From assembly GCF_016616235.1 (NCBI RefSeq), contig NZ_CP067100.1:6817001-6881000 (forward strand): a DNA stretch of 64,000 bases, given 5' to 3'. The notes under the pieces were generated by a model, which saw only the letters and a list, made by a program, of their open reading frames with translations, ran no database searches and had not been told where the DNA came from. The translations under genes were made by a program, and so were the position numbers. Shown here in pieces: positions 9,544-17,092 of this stretch. This DNA comes from Bradyrhizobium diazoefficiens (GTDB taxonomy: Bacteria; Pseudomonadota; Alphaproteobacteria; Rhizobiales; Xanthobacteraceae). The stretch's first letter is position 1, and the number at the start of each line of letters is the position of its first letter.

Positions 9544-10581
9544 CTACATTGAAGTTTGCGCGCAGCGCTCGCGACCCTGTTTCGCTGAAGACAGCCCGGA
9601 CGTGATGCCGAGCCGGTGCAGCAAATTCGTGTCGCGATCGGCATTCGGATTCTTCGTCGTCAACAGCACGTCGCCGAGGAAGATTGAATTTGCGCCAGCC
9701 AAAAAGCACAGCGCCTGCAGTTCATCGCTCATGTATTGACGTCCAGCGGACAACCGCACCACGCTCTTCGGCATCATGATGCGGGTCGTCGCGACCAGAC
9801 GCACCACCGCGATCGGATCGGGACGCTCTGCAGTGTCATTGACCGGCACGCCCTTTACCTGGTTCCACAGGTTGATTGGCACGCTTTCCGGATGGCTGGG
9901 GAGATTGGCGAGCAGGATGAGCATGGCGAGGCGATCCTCGACGAGCTCACCCATACCGATAATGCCGCCACAGCAGACCTTGATGCCCGCCTCGCGCACA
10001 TGTGCCAGCGTGTCGATCCGGTCCTGTAAGGTGCGCGTGGTGATGATCTTGCCGTAGAACCGCGCGGAGGTATCGACGTTGTGATTATAGAAGTCGAGAC
10101 CGGCCTCTGAGAGCTGTGCCGCCTGCTTCGGCATCAGCATCCCGAGCGTGACGCAGGTCTCCATGCCGAGACCCTTGACCGCACTGACCATCTCGCAGAC
10201 CTGATCAAGATCGCGGTCTTTTGGACTGCGCCACGCCGCGGCCATGCAGAAGCGGGTCGCTCCCGCATCCTTGGCACGCTGCGCGGTCGCGACCACATCG
10301 GCGCGATTCATCAGGCGGGTGGCTTTCAGCCCAGTGTCGTAGTGCGCGCTCTGCGAGCAGTAGCCGCAGTCCTCCGGACAGCCGCCGGTCTTGATGCTGA
10401 GCAGGCTTGCGGTTTCAACGTAGTTTGGATCGAAGTTGGCGCGATGAACGCTCTGCGCCTGAAGCATCAACTCGGCAAACGGCAGTCCATAGAGTGCTTC
10501 AGCCTCGGCGCGGTTCCAGCTTCTGCAGGCCTGCGCGCTGTTGTTTCCGTCGTTTCGCTTCACGTCCATAGCAGCAACCAT
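9544..10581 (-). CDS. bioB: biotin synthase
   Basis: A radical SAM enzyme that inserts sulfur into dethiobiotin. The 4Fe-4S site is [13 protein letters not shown] (CxxxCxxC). YYNHNVD-type (here [10 protein letters not shown]), GGIIGMGE and SAGRQYMS motifs match BioB. It is 345 residues. The ATG at 10581 has GGGAG upstream; an alternative ATG lies at 10569. It is the first gene of the bio-pan operon, and its promoter region carries two BioR-box-like sites, so repression by BioR when biotin is plentiful is expected. Confidence 0.96.
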   Translation of the reverse strand: MVAAMDVKRNDGNNSAQACRSWNRAEAEALYGLPFAELMLQAQSVHRANFDPNYVETASLLSIKTGGCPEDCGYCSQSAHYDTGLKATRLMNRADVVATAQRAKDAGATRFCMAAAWRSPKDRDLDQVCEMVSAVKGLGMETCVTLGMLMPKQAAQLSEAGLDFYNHNVDTSARFYGKIITTRTLQDRIDTLAHVREAGIKVCCGGIIGMGELVEDRLAMLILLANLPSHPESVPINLWNQVKGVPVNDTAERPDPIAVVRLVATTRIMMPKSVVRLSAGRQYMSDELQALCFLAGANSIFLGDVLLTTKNPNADRDTNLLHRLGITSGLSSAKQGRERCAQTSM

Positions 10582-10607
10582 AAGAGCCGCGCTCCCATCC
10601 GCGGTTA

Positions 10608-10638
10608 ATCATAGATAATGCGAGCGATTATCTATGAT
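10608..10638. promoter_or_regulatory. paired BioR-box-like operator of bioB
   Basis: A perfect inverted repeat, ATCATAGATAAT / ATTATCTATGAT, with a 7-bp spacer. It holds two half-boxes, ATAGATAA and TTATCTAT, close to the TTATCTATAA-type sites described for alphaproteobacterial BioR. It lies 27-57 bp upstream of the bioB start, between bioB and the divergent GntR gene. Confidence 0.85.
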
Positions 10639-10693
10639 AACGAGTCTCGACCAATGCTAGAGGATGTCCTAAGTGAACGCATTCGTTTTTCTG

Positions 10694-10707
10694 GTAGATA
10701 ATCTATG
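10694..10707. promoter_or_regulatory. BioR-box-like site at the bioR start
   Basis: GTAGATAATCTATG contains the same TAGATAA/ATCTA core as the bioB operator. It overlaps the first possible start codon of the GntR gene. This position fits autoregulation by occlusion of the ribosome site or promoter. Confidence 0.7.
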
Positions 10708-11340
10708 GTGATGAACGAGAACACGACGGTTGCCGGCCGCATCGCCGACTCGATCGGTGAGCGCATTATCACCGGCGCGCTGCAGCCAGACGCTCCGCTC
10801 CGGCAGGATCATGTCGCGCGGCAATTCAATTCCAGTCACGTTCCTGTCCGCGAGGCCTTTCGGCAGCTGGAAGCCCAACACCTCGTCGTAGCTCGGCCCC
10901 GTCGCGGCGTGCGGGTTGCTCCTCTCGACACCAAGTCGGTGAAGGAGATCGCCGAGATGCGCGCCGCACTCGAGGTGGTCGCATTGCGCAATGCCGTTCC
11001 AAAGCTGACGTCGGCCCATTTGGCACGGATCGAGCTCGCTCTCATTGAAGGAGACAATGCCGAGACAATCGAGGATTTTGAAATGGCCAACCGCGCCTTT
11101 CACCGCGCGCTGGTTTCGCCCTGTGCGATGCCGCGCCTCCTCGCCAACCTCGATGGACTGCAGCTTGCAAATTCGCGCTTGGTGTTCGCAATGGCGCGAA
11201 GTGCCGGCTGGCGACCGCGGTCCAACCAGGATCACCGGCTGATTCTGCAGGCATTGCGATCCCGCAACGTCGATCAAGCCTGCAACCTGCTCGCGCGTCA
11301 CATTCAAACCATTGAGCGCCTTGCCCTTCCCGCCTCCTGA
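10705..11340 (+). CDS. bioR: GntR-family biotin regulator
   Basis: A 211-residue FadR/FCD-type GntR protein. The N-terminal winged helix runs from RIADSIGERIITGALQPDA through VARQFNSSHVPVREAFRQLE to RPRRGVRVAPL. The C-terminal helical effector domain (about residues 75-205) has the conserved MRAALEVVALR, the FHRALV region and the HRLILQAL region. Translation may start at the ATG at 10711. The divergent placement against bioB and the BioR-like palindromes on both sides support BioR, the repressor of biotin genes in Agrobacterium and Brucella. It could regulate other genes too. Confidence 0.85.
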   Translation: MVMNENTTVAGRIADSIGERIITGALQPDAPLRQDHVARQFNSSHVPVREAFRQLEAQHLVVARPRRGVRVAPLDTKSVKEIAEMRAALEVVALRNAVPKLTSAHLARIELALIEGDNAETIEDFEMANRAFHRALVSPCAMPRLLANLDGLQLANSRLVFAMARSAGWRPRSNQDHRLILQALRSRNVDQACNLLARHIQTIERLALPAS

Positions 11341-11494
11341 CTGGAACAGCCTTCCGGTCCGTCTACGAAGTTGTCTACGTTGACGCCGATCGTCATCATC
11401 ACCACGCGATGAAGACGCGATCGCGTCCGGCGTAAGCATCGCGCACCCGCCATCGTCGACCCCTAGAGGGAGAGACCCGCTGACGCGCCTCACC

Positions 11495-11929
11495 TCAGTT
11501 TGTCATCTTCGGGAGATGAATTTGCCGGCCGAGGGCCTGCTCGACGAGATCAAAGGTGTCGACGAGCACACGCATGCTGATGAGCCGGCCGGCCTTGAAC
11601 TGGGCGAACTGCGCCACGCGCAGCGAGATGGACTTGTCGGATTGGCGCACCGTCAGGGAACAGCGCAGCATGGAGGCTGCGGAATCGACGCCGAGCATGG
11701 TGGTGTCGCGTTCGAAACGGCGAATCTGGACATTGTCAGAGATCTCCCGGATGACGTCGAGCACGGCGCGCTTGCCGTACCGAGTGCCGAGAAATGGAAA
11801 CATGTCGATCGGACCGTAGATCGTCCAGTCGACCTCCTCGTCGAGGAGGGCCTCGATGTCCTCAAGATGCCGGTCGTTGATCGCGCAATGCAACGTTCGC
11901 GAGAAGCGCCAGAAGCTATGCTCCGCCAT
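11495..11929 (-). CDS. SnoaL/NTF2-like protein
   Basis: A 144-residue protein with the alpha+beta-barrel pattern of the NTF2/SnoaL-like group: an N-terminal helix (RTLHCAINDRHLEDIEALL), EEVDWTIYGP, MFPFLGTRYGKRAVLDVI, and strands ending RLISMRVLVDTFDLVEQAL. Members are small isomerases, hydrolases or binding proteins, and no specific activity can be assigned. The start was chosen at MAEHSFWRF because the frame upstream has no family resemblance. It converges with bioR. Confidence 0.6.
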   Translation of the reverse strand: MAEHSFWRFSRTLHCAINDRHLEDIEALLDEEVDWTIYGPIDMFPFLGTRYGKRAVLDVIREISDNVQIRRFERDTTMLGVDSAASMLRCSLTVRQSDKSISLRVAQFAQFKAGRLISMRVLVDTFDLVEQALGRQIHLPKMTN

Positions 11930-12009
11930 TTCGGTTGTTCCTGACACCAGCTTGCAATAACGGAGCTGCTTCTCTGTCGTCTGTATCGACCTATGAAGCT
12001 CGGCGGATC

Positions 12010-12402
12010 TCATTGCGATGGGCTGGGGCCACCTCCGTAGCGTCGCCACAGGGGCGAGCCAAACGTCCATGTTCCCGCGCGGACAGTGTTGGACAGCTCT
12101 ACGGCCATGAGCTCCCCCATCCGCAAGGCTGCAAGTGACATCGAATACCAGTAGGATGGTGCAAACGACGTCATGAATTCGAGCGGCAAAGCGTGAAGCG
12201 TCGGGGCATCCACTTCGGCACATGACGTTTTGAGCCAAGGCATCAACAGGCTCCTGGCTTCGTAGCGTAGGTAGCAATCGTAACCACAGTACGGCCTCTG
12301 CGTCGACACGTCCCGCAGGTACCCGGTGCCGAGAACTTTCGCGCATGCGGTGCAGATCGCCCTGTTAAGCGGGGCCCTGTGATTGACCAATACGAACTTC
12401 AT
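12010..12402 (-). CDS. small cysteine-rich hypothetical protein
   Basis: A 130-residue protein. Two cysteine pairs near the N-terminus, ICTACAKVLGTGYLRD and RPYCGYDCYL, look like a treble-clef zinc site. A more hydrophobic C-terminal half (SMSLAALRMGELMAVEL) follows. I do not recognise a named family. The neighbouring short gene at 12548-12733 has a similar Cys pattern and orientation, so the two may be related. A regulatory or nucleic-acid-binding role would be guesswork. Confidence 0.6.
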   Translation of the reverse strand: MKFVLVNHRAPLNRAICTACAKVLGTGYLRDVSTQRPYCGYDCYLRYEARSLLMPWLKTSCAEVDAPTLHALPLEFMTSFAPSYWYSMSLAALRMGELMAVELSNTVRAGTWTFGSPLWRRYGGGPSPSQ

Positions 12403-12547
12403 AATGGAGATCCACGCCTTCCCTGCGGTCGGTGCGCAGTTCGCGAGATTGTCGCGCGCTAGTCGACGTCAATGATTTCGGCGCCGCAGTAAACGTGCGG
12501 CACTCCGGGCCGCAGCAGGAGGCGCGTTCTCAGCCGCCGCTGACCGC

Positions 12548-12733
12548 TCAGGCGGCGGGTAATCGCCGTAACCAATTGCTGTCCGCTTCGCAACGGGACT
12601 TGAAGTGCTCAACGCACCTCTTTGAGCAGAGGGCGGTTCGCGAAGAGTAGTAACGAATAAGGCCAAACTTTCCGGCGCAAATGGCGCACCGTTTGACGGT
12701 GTTGCGCTGAAGTTTTTGATGGTCTTTGGACAT
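12548..12733 (-). CDS. short CxxC zinc-finger-like protein
   Basis: A 61-residue protein from MSKDHQKLQRN with RCAICAGKFGLIRYY, then ALCSKRCVEHFKSR, a compact four-cysteine zinc-binding pattern. The longer open frame to 12934 runs through a GC-rich pentamer repeat and is unlikely to be coding. The pattern resembles the Cys-rich ORF just downstream (12010-12402). No function can be assigned. Confidence 0.6.
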   Translation of the reverse strand: MSKDHQKLQRNTVKRCAICAGKFGLIRYYSSRTALCSKRCVEHFKSRCEADSNWLRRLPAA

Positions 12734-12800
12734 GTCAGTCTCCAATTCCTGCATCTCCCATTGCGCGTTGGAGGGCTCAGGCTTGCGACGCGTGGCGGGG

Positions 12801-12825
12801 CGGGACGGGACGGGACGGGACGGGA
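12801..12825. repeat. five tandem CGGGA units
   Basis: Five perfect copies of the pentamer CGGGA, flanked by degenerate units (CGGGG before, CGCGA after). It lies about 70 bp upstream of the short zinc-finger gene start. Copy-number change by slippage is plausible. Confidence 0.9.
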
Positions 12826-13683
12826 CGCGACGTAGCTCAATCCCGCGTCGCGCTTCGGTATCCATTTCCGCTTGCACTCGTTGCTTTGACCTTGACCTGC
12901 GCCCCTTCTGATTGGGCACCGTGGATAAGCGCAAAGTTTATCTCTTTGTTTTAGAATAAATTCGTCAATCTCCTTCCCGCCGGCGCATACGTCATGCGAT
13001 GTTTCTGTATTTGGCGCAGAAATTCATCGTCGAAATCGACTATTGGGTTGGGCATCAGGGCCGTACTGCAGACGATCGGTTGACATCCGACCAGCTGAGG
13101 CCGGTCGTAAGCTGTTTCTGGAACCTCTAGAGTGGCTGCGCGCGACGGCTTATCGAGGACGACGTCTCGAGCGTGTCGCCCAGGCCGCGGCCGCCCCGAT
13201 CGCGATTGGTCTCGACAAAGCTGGAGCGCTCACGTGCCGCGCCATCAACCGCCTCAAAAGACCATGTGGGTTGCACCTCATGAGCGGCTATTGCGTCCCG
13301 GAGAATCGGGTTGTGCTCGTGACTACCGCGAAGCGCATGGACGAAGGATGAATTCACGCTGCAGCTTCGTCCACGCAGACCCCAACAAGAGGAACTGCAA
13401 GGCTGATGGCGTGTGTGGGCTGGCTTGAGACGGCTTCACCCTGACACCGAGGCAAGCATGACCGCGTGAGTGCCGGCGACTCACGTCGTGGGATCTGGAG
13501 CGCGCGCGCTGGCCGCTGGGCCTGGACTGCGGTCACGTGCCGCAAATGGAGCCCGCTTGACCACGGGCAGAAGCTCCCGCAGTGAAACCATGGCGGCGAT
13601 TGCGACGCGCTGCGGTAATGTTGCAGCGGGCTCAATGCCAAGATAATTATGCGCCGACTTGCGATATCAACACAGGGCCATTC
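12826..13683. other. intergenic stretch without a supported gene
   Basis: Short overlapping ORFs on both strands (the longest about 100 codons on plus and 179 on minus) have no recognisable motifs and compete with each other. I see no RNA gene or insertion-sequence signature. The 3' end leads into the Dabb gene. Confidence 0.5.
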
Positions 13684-14043
13684 ATGATTCGTCACATCGT
13701 TTTGTTTACCGCCAAGGATAAGGCCCGGATCGACGAAATGATCGAAGGCCTGTCGGTTCTCACCACAATCCCACATGCACGCCTGCTGGAGGTTGGTCGC
13801 AATCGCAAGACCGACCAGTTCGGCAACGATATCGACGTTGTGGTCTACGGTGAGTTCGACAACGAGAGGGAACTCGCAGCCTACAAGGCTCATGAGCTAT
13901 ACCAGGAATCGATTAGCCGGGTGCGACCGCTCCGTGAGCTGCGGTTTGCCGCCGATTACACCGTATCAACGGATGCGCGCTTCGCCTCAACGGCAGCAAC
14001 AGGTCAGGTCGCTCGGCGCCTCGAGCCGACTGGCGGCGGCTAA
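13684..14043 (+). CDS. Dabb (stress-response A/B barrel) domain protein
   Basis: The start MIRHIVLFTAKD and the pattern IDEMIEGLSVLTTIPH, NDIDVVVYGEFDNERELAAY, HELYQESISRVRPL and FAADY are typical of Dabb proteins, small dimeric ferredoxin-like barrels of about 100 residues. Some are enzymes of polyketide or aromatic metabolism; many have no known role. The last ~20 residues (after ADYTVS) are unrelated and may be a C-terminal extension. It reads towards pabB, 100 bp ahead, and may share its transcript. Confidence 0.8.
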   Translation: MIRHIVLFTAKDKARIDEMIEGLSVLTTIPHARLLEVGRNRKTDQFGNDIDVVVYGEFDNERELAAYKAHELYQESISRVRPLRELRFAADYTVSTDARFASTAATGQVARRLEPTGGG

Positions 14044-14142
14044 CCTGACAATCGGCCTCGATGGTCTTCGGGTCCCAGACGAGCGCCTCTCGGTTGAGTC
14101 GGGATCACAATCTGAGCACATCTCACAGCACGCAAGTCATCG

Positions 14143-15552
14143 GTGATTGACAACCCAGTGCATGTCCGCGAGCTGCAGTGGATCGAGCCCGTCACGGCGA
14201 TGCGACGTCTGGCGCATCGACCGCAGCTGACGTTTCTCGATAGCGCGGCAACGCATGAATTGCTCGGCCGTTATTCATATCTGAGCTGCGACCCGTTCGG
14301 TACCTTTATGGTCGCGGACGGACAGGCGAGTTGGAACGGAGAGGCTCTTGAGGGCGACCCGTGGGAAGCTCTTCGTGCCCTTCTCGCCAACTATTCGCAA
14401 GAGCATCGCCCCGATCTCCCCCCGTTCCAGGGAGGCGCGGCCGGCTTCCTTGCTTACGATCTAAACAGGACGTTAGAGCACTTGCCGACGTCCGTAATTC
14501 CCGGCCAGGGATTGCCCCAATCGCTCCTGCATTTCTATGACGTAGTCGTGAGCTACGACCACCGGCACAAAAAATGCTGGATCGTTTCGACCGGATGGCC
14601 GGAGCAGGATCCTATACGCCGCGCAGAGCGTGCACACCGCCGAGCTGACGAATTTGCATCTCTCCTTGCCCGCGCAGAGACGCCGCGGGATGCATCCTCC
14701 GGCAGCGTGGGCGTGTGGCATTCGAACTTCAGCCGCGATGACTATATTGCTGCGGTCAATCGCGTCATCGGCTTGATTCTGGCCGGAGACGTCTTCCAAG
14801 CCAACATTGCGCAGCGCTTCAGCGCCAGGGTATCGACTTCCTTCGACCCTCTCACCTTTTACTGCCAACTACGATCATCAAACCCCGCGCCCTTTGGAGC
14901 GCTCCTGCGCTATGGCAAGCTGACCGTCGCATCGAGCTCACCGGAGCGTTTCCTAAAGCTTGGCGGAGGTCGGGTCGAGACGCGCCCCATCAAGGGCACG
15001 ATCGCGCGTTCCGCTGACTGGAAGGAAGACAGATGTCGAGCTGAAATCCTCATTACGTCTGAAAAGGACCGCGCCGAGAACGTTATGATCGTCGACCTCC
15101 TGCGCAATGATCTGTCTCGCGTTTGCACTGCGCCTTCGGTCGAGGTTCCGGCATTGTGCAACCTCGAATCATATGCCTCGGTGCACCACCTCGTGTCGGT
15201 CGTTACGGGTGAACTTGCAGGCGACCAGGACGCCGTTACCTTACTTCGCGCTTGCTTTCCCGGCGGCTCCATTACCGGAGCACCAAAGGTGCGCTCGATG
15301 GAAATTATAGCGGAAATCGAGCGTGTGGCACGCGAGCTCTATTGCGGAGCGATCGGCTTCATCGGCTTTAACGGCCGCATGGATACAAACATTGCGATTC
15401 GCACTGTAACGATCGATGGCGATGCGGCTGTCTTTCATGCAGGCAGCGGCATAACGGCGATGTCGGATCCAGAGGCCGAATACGAGGAGACGCTCGCCAA
15501 GGCGGAGCGCATCTTCGATGCGTTTCGTGCCGAACGAACGGGTGCATTTTGA
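14143..15552 (+). CDS. pabB: aminodeoxychorismate synthase component I
   Basis: A 469-residue chorismate-binding enzyme. The N-terminal domain resembles TrpE/PabB (LLGRYSYLSCDPFG, GGAAGFLAYDLNR). The C-terminal catalytic domain has FQANIAQRFSA, FGALLRYG, SSSPERFL, TSEKDRAENVMIVDLLRNDL and GSITGAPKVRSMEII. The motif TRPIKGT carries the lysine typical of PabB, where TrpE has PIAGT. This favours 4-amino-4-deoxychorismate (folate branch) over anthranilate. It overlaps pabA by 4 bp. No pabC lyase follows in the window. Confidence 0.9.
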   Translation: MIDNPVHVRELQWIEPVTAMRRLAHRPQLTFLDSAATHELLGRYSYLSCDPFGTFMVADGQASWNGEALEGDPWEALRALLANYSQEHRPDLPPFQGGAAGFLAYDLNRTLEHLPTSVIPGQGLPQSLLHFYDVVVSYDHRHKKCWIVSTGWPEQDPIRRAERAHRRADEFASLLARAETPRDASSGSVGVWHSNFSRDDYIAAVNRVIGLILAGDVFQANIAQRFSARVSTSFDPLTFYCQLRSSNPAPFGALLRYGKLTVASSSPERFLKLGGGRVETRPIKGTIARSADWKEDRCRAEILITSEKDRAENVMIVDLLRNDLSRVCTAPSVEVPALCNLESYASVHHLVSVVTGELAGDQDAVTLLRACFPGGSITGAPKVRSMEIIAEIERVARELYCGAIGFIGFNGRMDTNIAIRTVTIDGDAAVFHAGSGITAMSDPEAEYEETLAKAERIFDAFRAERTGAF

Positions 15553-16160
15553 TTGTCATCATCGACAATTACGACTCCTTCGTCTTCAACATTGCCCGCT
15601 ATTTCCGCAACCTTGGTGAGGAGGCGGAGGTGGTCCGGAACGACGCGATCAGCGTCACTGACCTTGTTGGCCTGAAGCCGCGCGCAGTGGTCATCTCGCC
15701 CGGTCCCTGCACTCCCCTTGAGGCCGGCATATCCACCGCCGTCGTTCGCGAGCTTTCAGGTCGCGTACCACTTCTCGGCATTTGCCTCGGACACCAGTGT
15801 ATTGGGAGTGTTTTCGGCGGAGGCGTGGCGCGTGCACGTCGCCCTATGCACGGTCGGCCCTCGTATGTCACGCATGATGGCCGAGGGCTGTTCGAGGAGC
15901 TCCCATCCCCCCTTCGCGTCGGGCGCTACCATTCTCTTGTTGTTGAGTTCGATGAGGCTTGCGCGCCGCATCTCACAGTGACAGCGCGTTCGGACGAAGG
16001 CGAGGTCATGGCACTCGCGCATCGATATCAACCAACGTTTGGTCTGCAGTTCCACCCGGAATCGATACTCACTGAACAAGGCCACGTGCTGCTTATGAAC
16101 TTCCTACGCCTGACGGAGGCTTCCTGGGCGAGCATCGAGCCGGCTGTCGAATTGCTATGA
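15549..16160 (+). CDS. pabA: aminodeoxychorismate synthase glutamine amidotransferase
   Basis: A class I glutamine amidotransferase of 203 residues supplying ammonia to PabB. The family start is IIDNYDSFVFNIARYF, the oxyanion region is VISPGPCTP, the nucleophile Cys lies in LLGICLGHQCIG, and the His-Glu pair in FGLQFHPESILTEQG. The start codon is TTG at 15549, overlapping the pabB stop as TTGA, so it is probably coupled to pabB translation. It could also serve a TrpE, but the context says PabA. Confidence 0.88.
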   Translation: MIVIIDNYDSFVFNIARYFRNLGEEAEVVRNDAISVTDLVGLKPRAVVISPGPCTPLEAGISTAVVRELSGRVPLLGICLGHQCIGSVFGGGVARARRPMHGRPSYVTHDGRGLFEELPSPLRVGRYHSLVVEFDEACAPHLTVTARSDEGEVMALAHRYQPTFGLQFHPESILTEQGHVLLMNFLRLTEASWASIEPAVELL

Positions 16161-16449
16161 GGGCCTCGGTCGCGAGTCGATCTCGCCGCAACCGATGACG
16201 CTCGGGCGCGAAGTAGTACACATCTTCAGGCCTGATGCCGATGCACGGTGGGGTGCAGCAAAGATTCGTGCGGGACGCTACTCAGGGCTGTGACCAGCTT
16301 GGCACGAAGCGAGTTAGTGCGCCATCCATGAACCATCAGAACGGCTCGGCAAACGTCTTATTTGCCTGTGTCTGTACCGGCATCCATTAAGGCGATGGTG
16401 ATCTCGCGCCATCGTGAGAGCCCGATGAAGGCGTACACCGACGGGAGTG
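16161..16449. other. short intergenic stretch
   Basis: This lies between pabA and the truncated transposase. No gene, terminator or repeat is clear. Confidence 0.4.
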
Positions 16450-17032
16450 ACGGTCTAGCGCCTCGCTCGGCTCCTGTCGGTCGGCCGTGCCAAGTTGGCT
16501 CAGATAGCGCGCGACGCTCTCCTCCAACTGAGCACGCCGCCGCTCCACCTTCGCGCGCGTAAAGTTCCTGTCCTGGTTGTTCACGACCTTGAACTTGCTC
16601 CCATCGCTGGCGACGCTCGCCGTCGTGAAAAGGCCCGTCCTGTGGCTAAGCTCGACAAAGCGCGCACAGACCTTACGCAGGCCCAGGCTGTTGTCTTTGC
16701 GGAAGTCCGCGATCGTCTTGTGATCGGGAGCAAGCCGACCCAGCAGCCACATGACGTGAATGTTGCGTTCGGCCTCTCGTTCCAGCCGCGGGCTTGACTG
16801 CACCCGGTTCAGATAGCCGTAGATGTAAAGCTTCAGGAGAACCGAGGGTGATACGACGGCCGGCCAGTTGCCGCCGGCGCAACTCCGCCGAAGCACCTCT
16901 CGGCCAGATCAAGCGCATCGGCAAACTCGTCGATAGCGTGAATAGGGTTGTTCTCGTCAGTGAAATCATCGAAGCATTCAGGCAGCAGCTTCCGTTGCCC
17001 ACGATCCGCCCCTCAACGAAACGCCTCATCAA
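16450..17032 (-). pseudogene. truncated, frameshifted IS1182-type transposase
   Basis: The fragment can be read in pieces. FTDENNPIHAIDEFADAL comes from the start. VLLKLYIYGYLNRVQSSPRL, APDHKTIADFRKDNS and DGSKFKVVNNQDRNFTRAK follow, then RRAQLEESVARYLSQL. These are conserved N-terminal and middle segments of IS1182/DUF772-family transposases. The frame changes at least once near 16900, and the C-terminal half with the last catalytic Glu is missing, so it is dead. It lies beside the AIPR defence gene. Confidence 0.85.
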
Positions 17033-17092
17033 TTCCCCCTCAGAATGAGGGGAGAATCATAACAGCGGCACTCTGTTTTCACACAGCCAGGG

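Noticed and set aside
12801..12825. CRISPR array or iterons
   Set aside because: Five-base units without spacers; a simple tandem repeat. No CRISPR array was seen anywhere in the window.
13354..13893. 179-codon minus-strand ORF
   Set aside because: It overlaps the start of the Dabb gene, which has family motifs; composition looks non-coding.
14143..15552. trpE (anthranilate synthase)
   Set aside because: The motif is PIKGT, with the lysine typical of PabB, rather than PIAGT.
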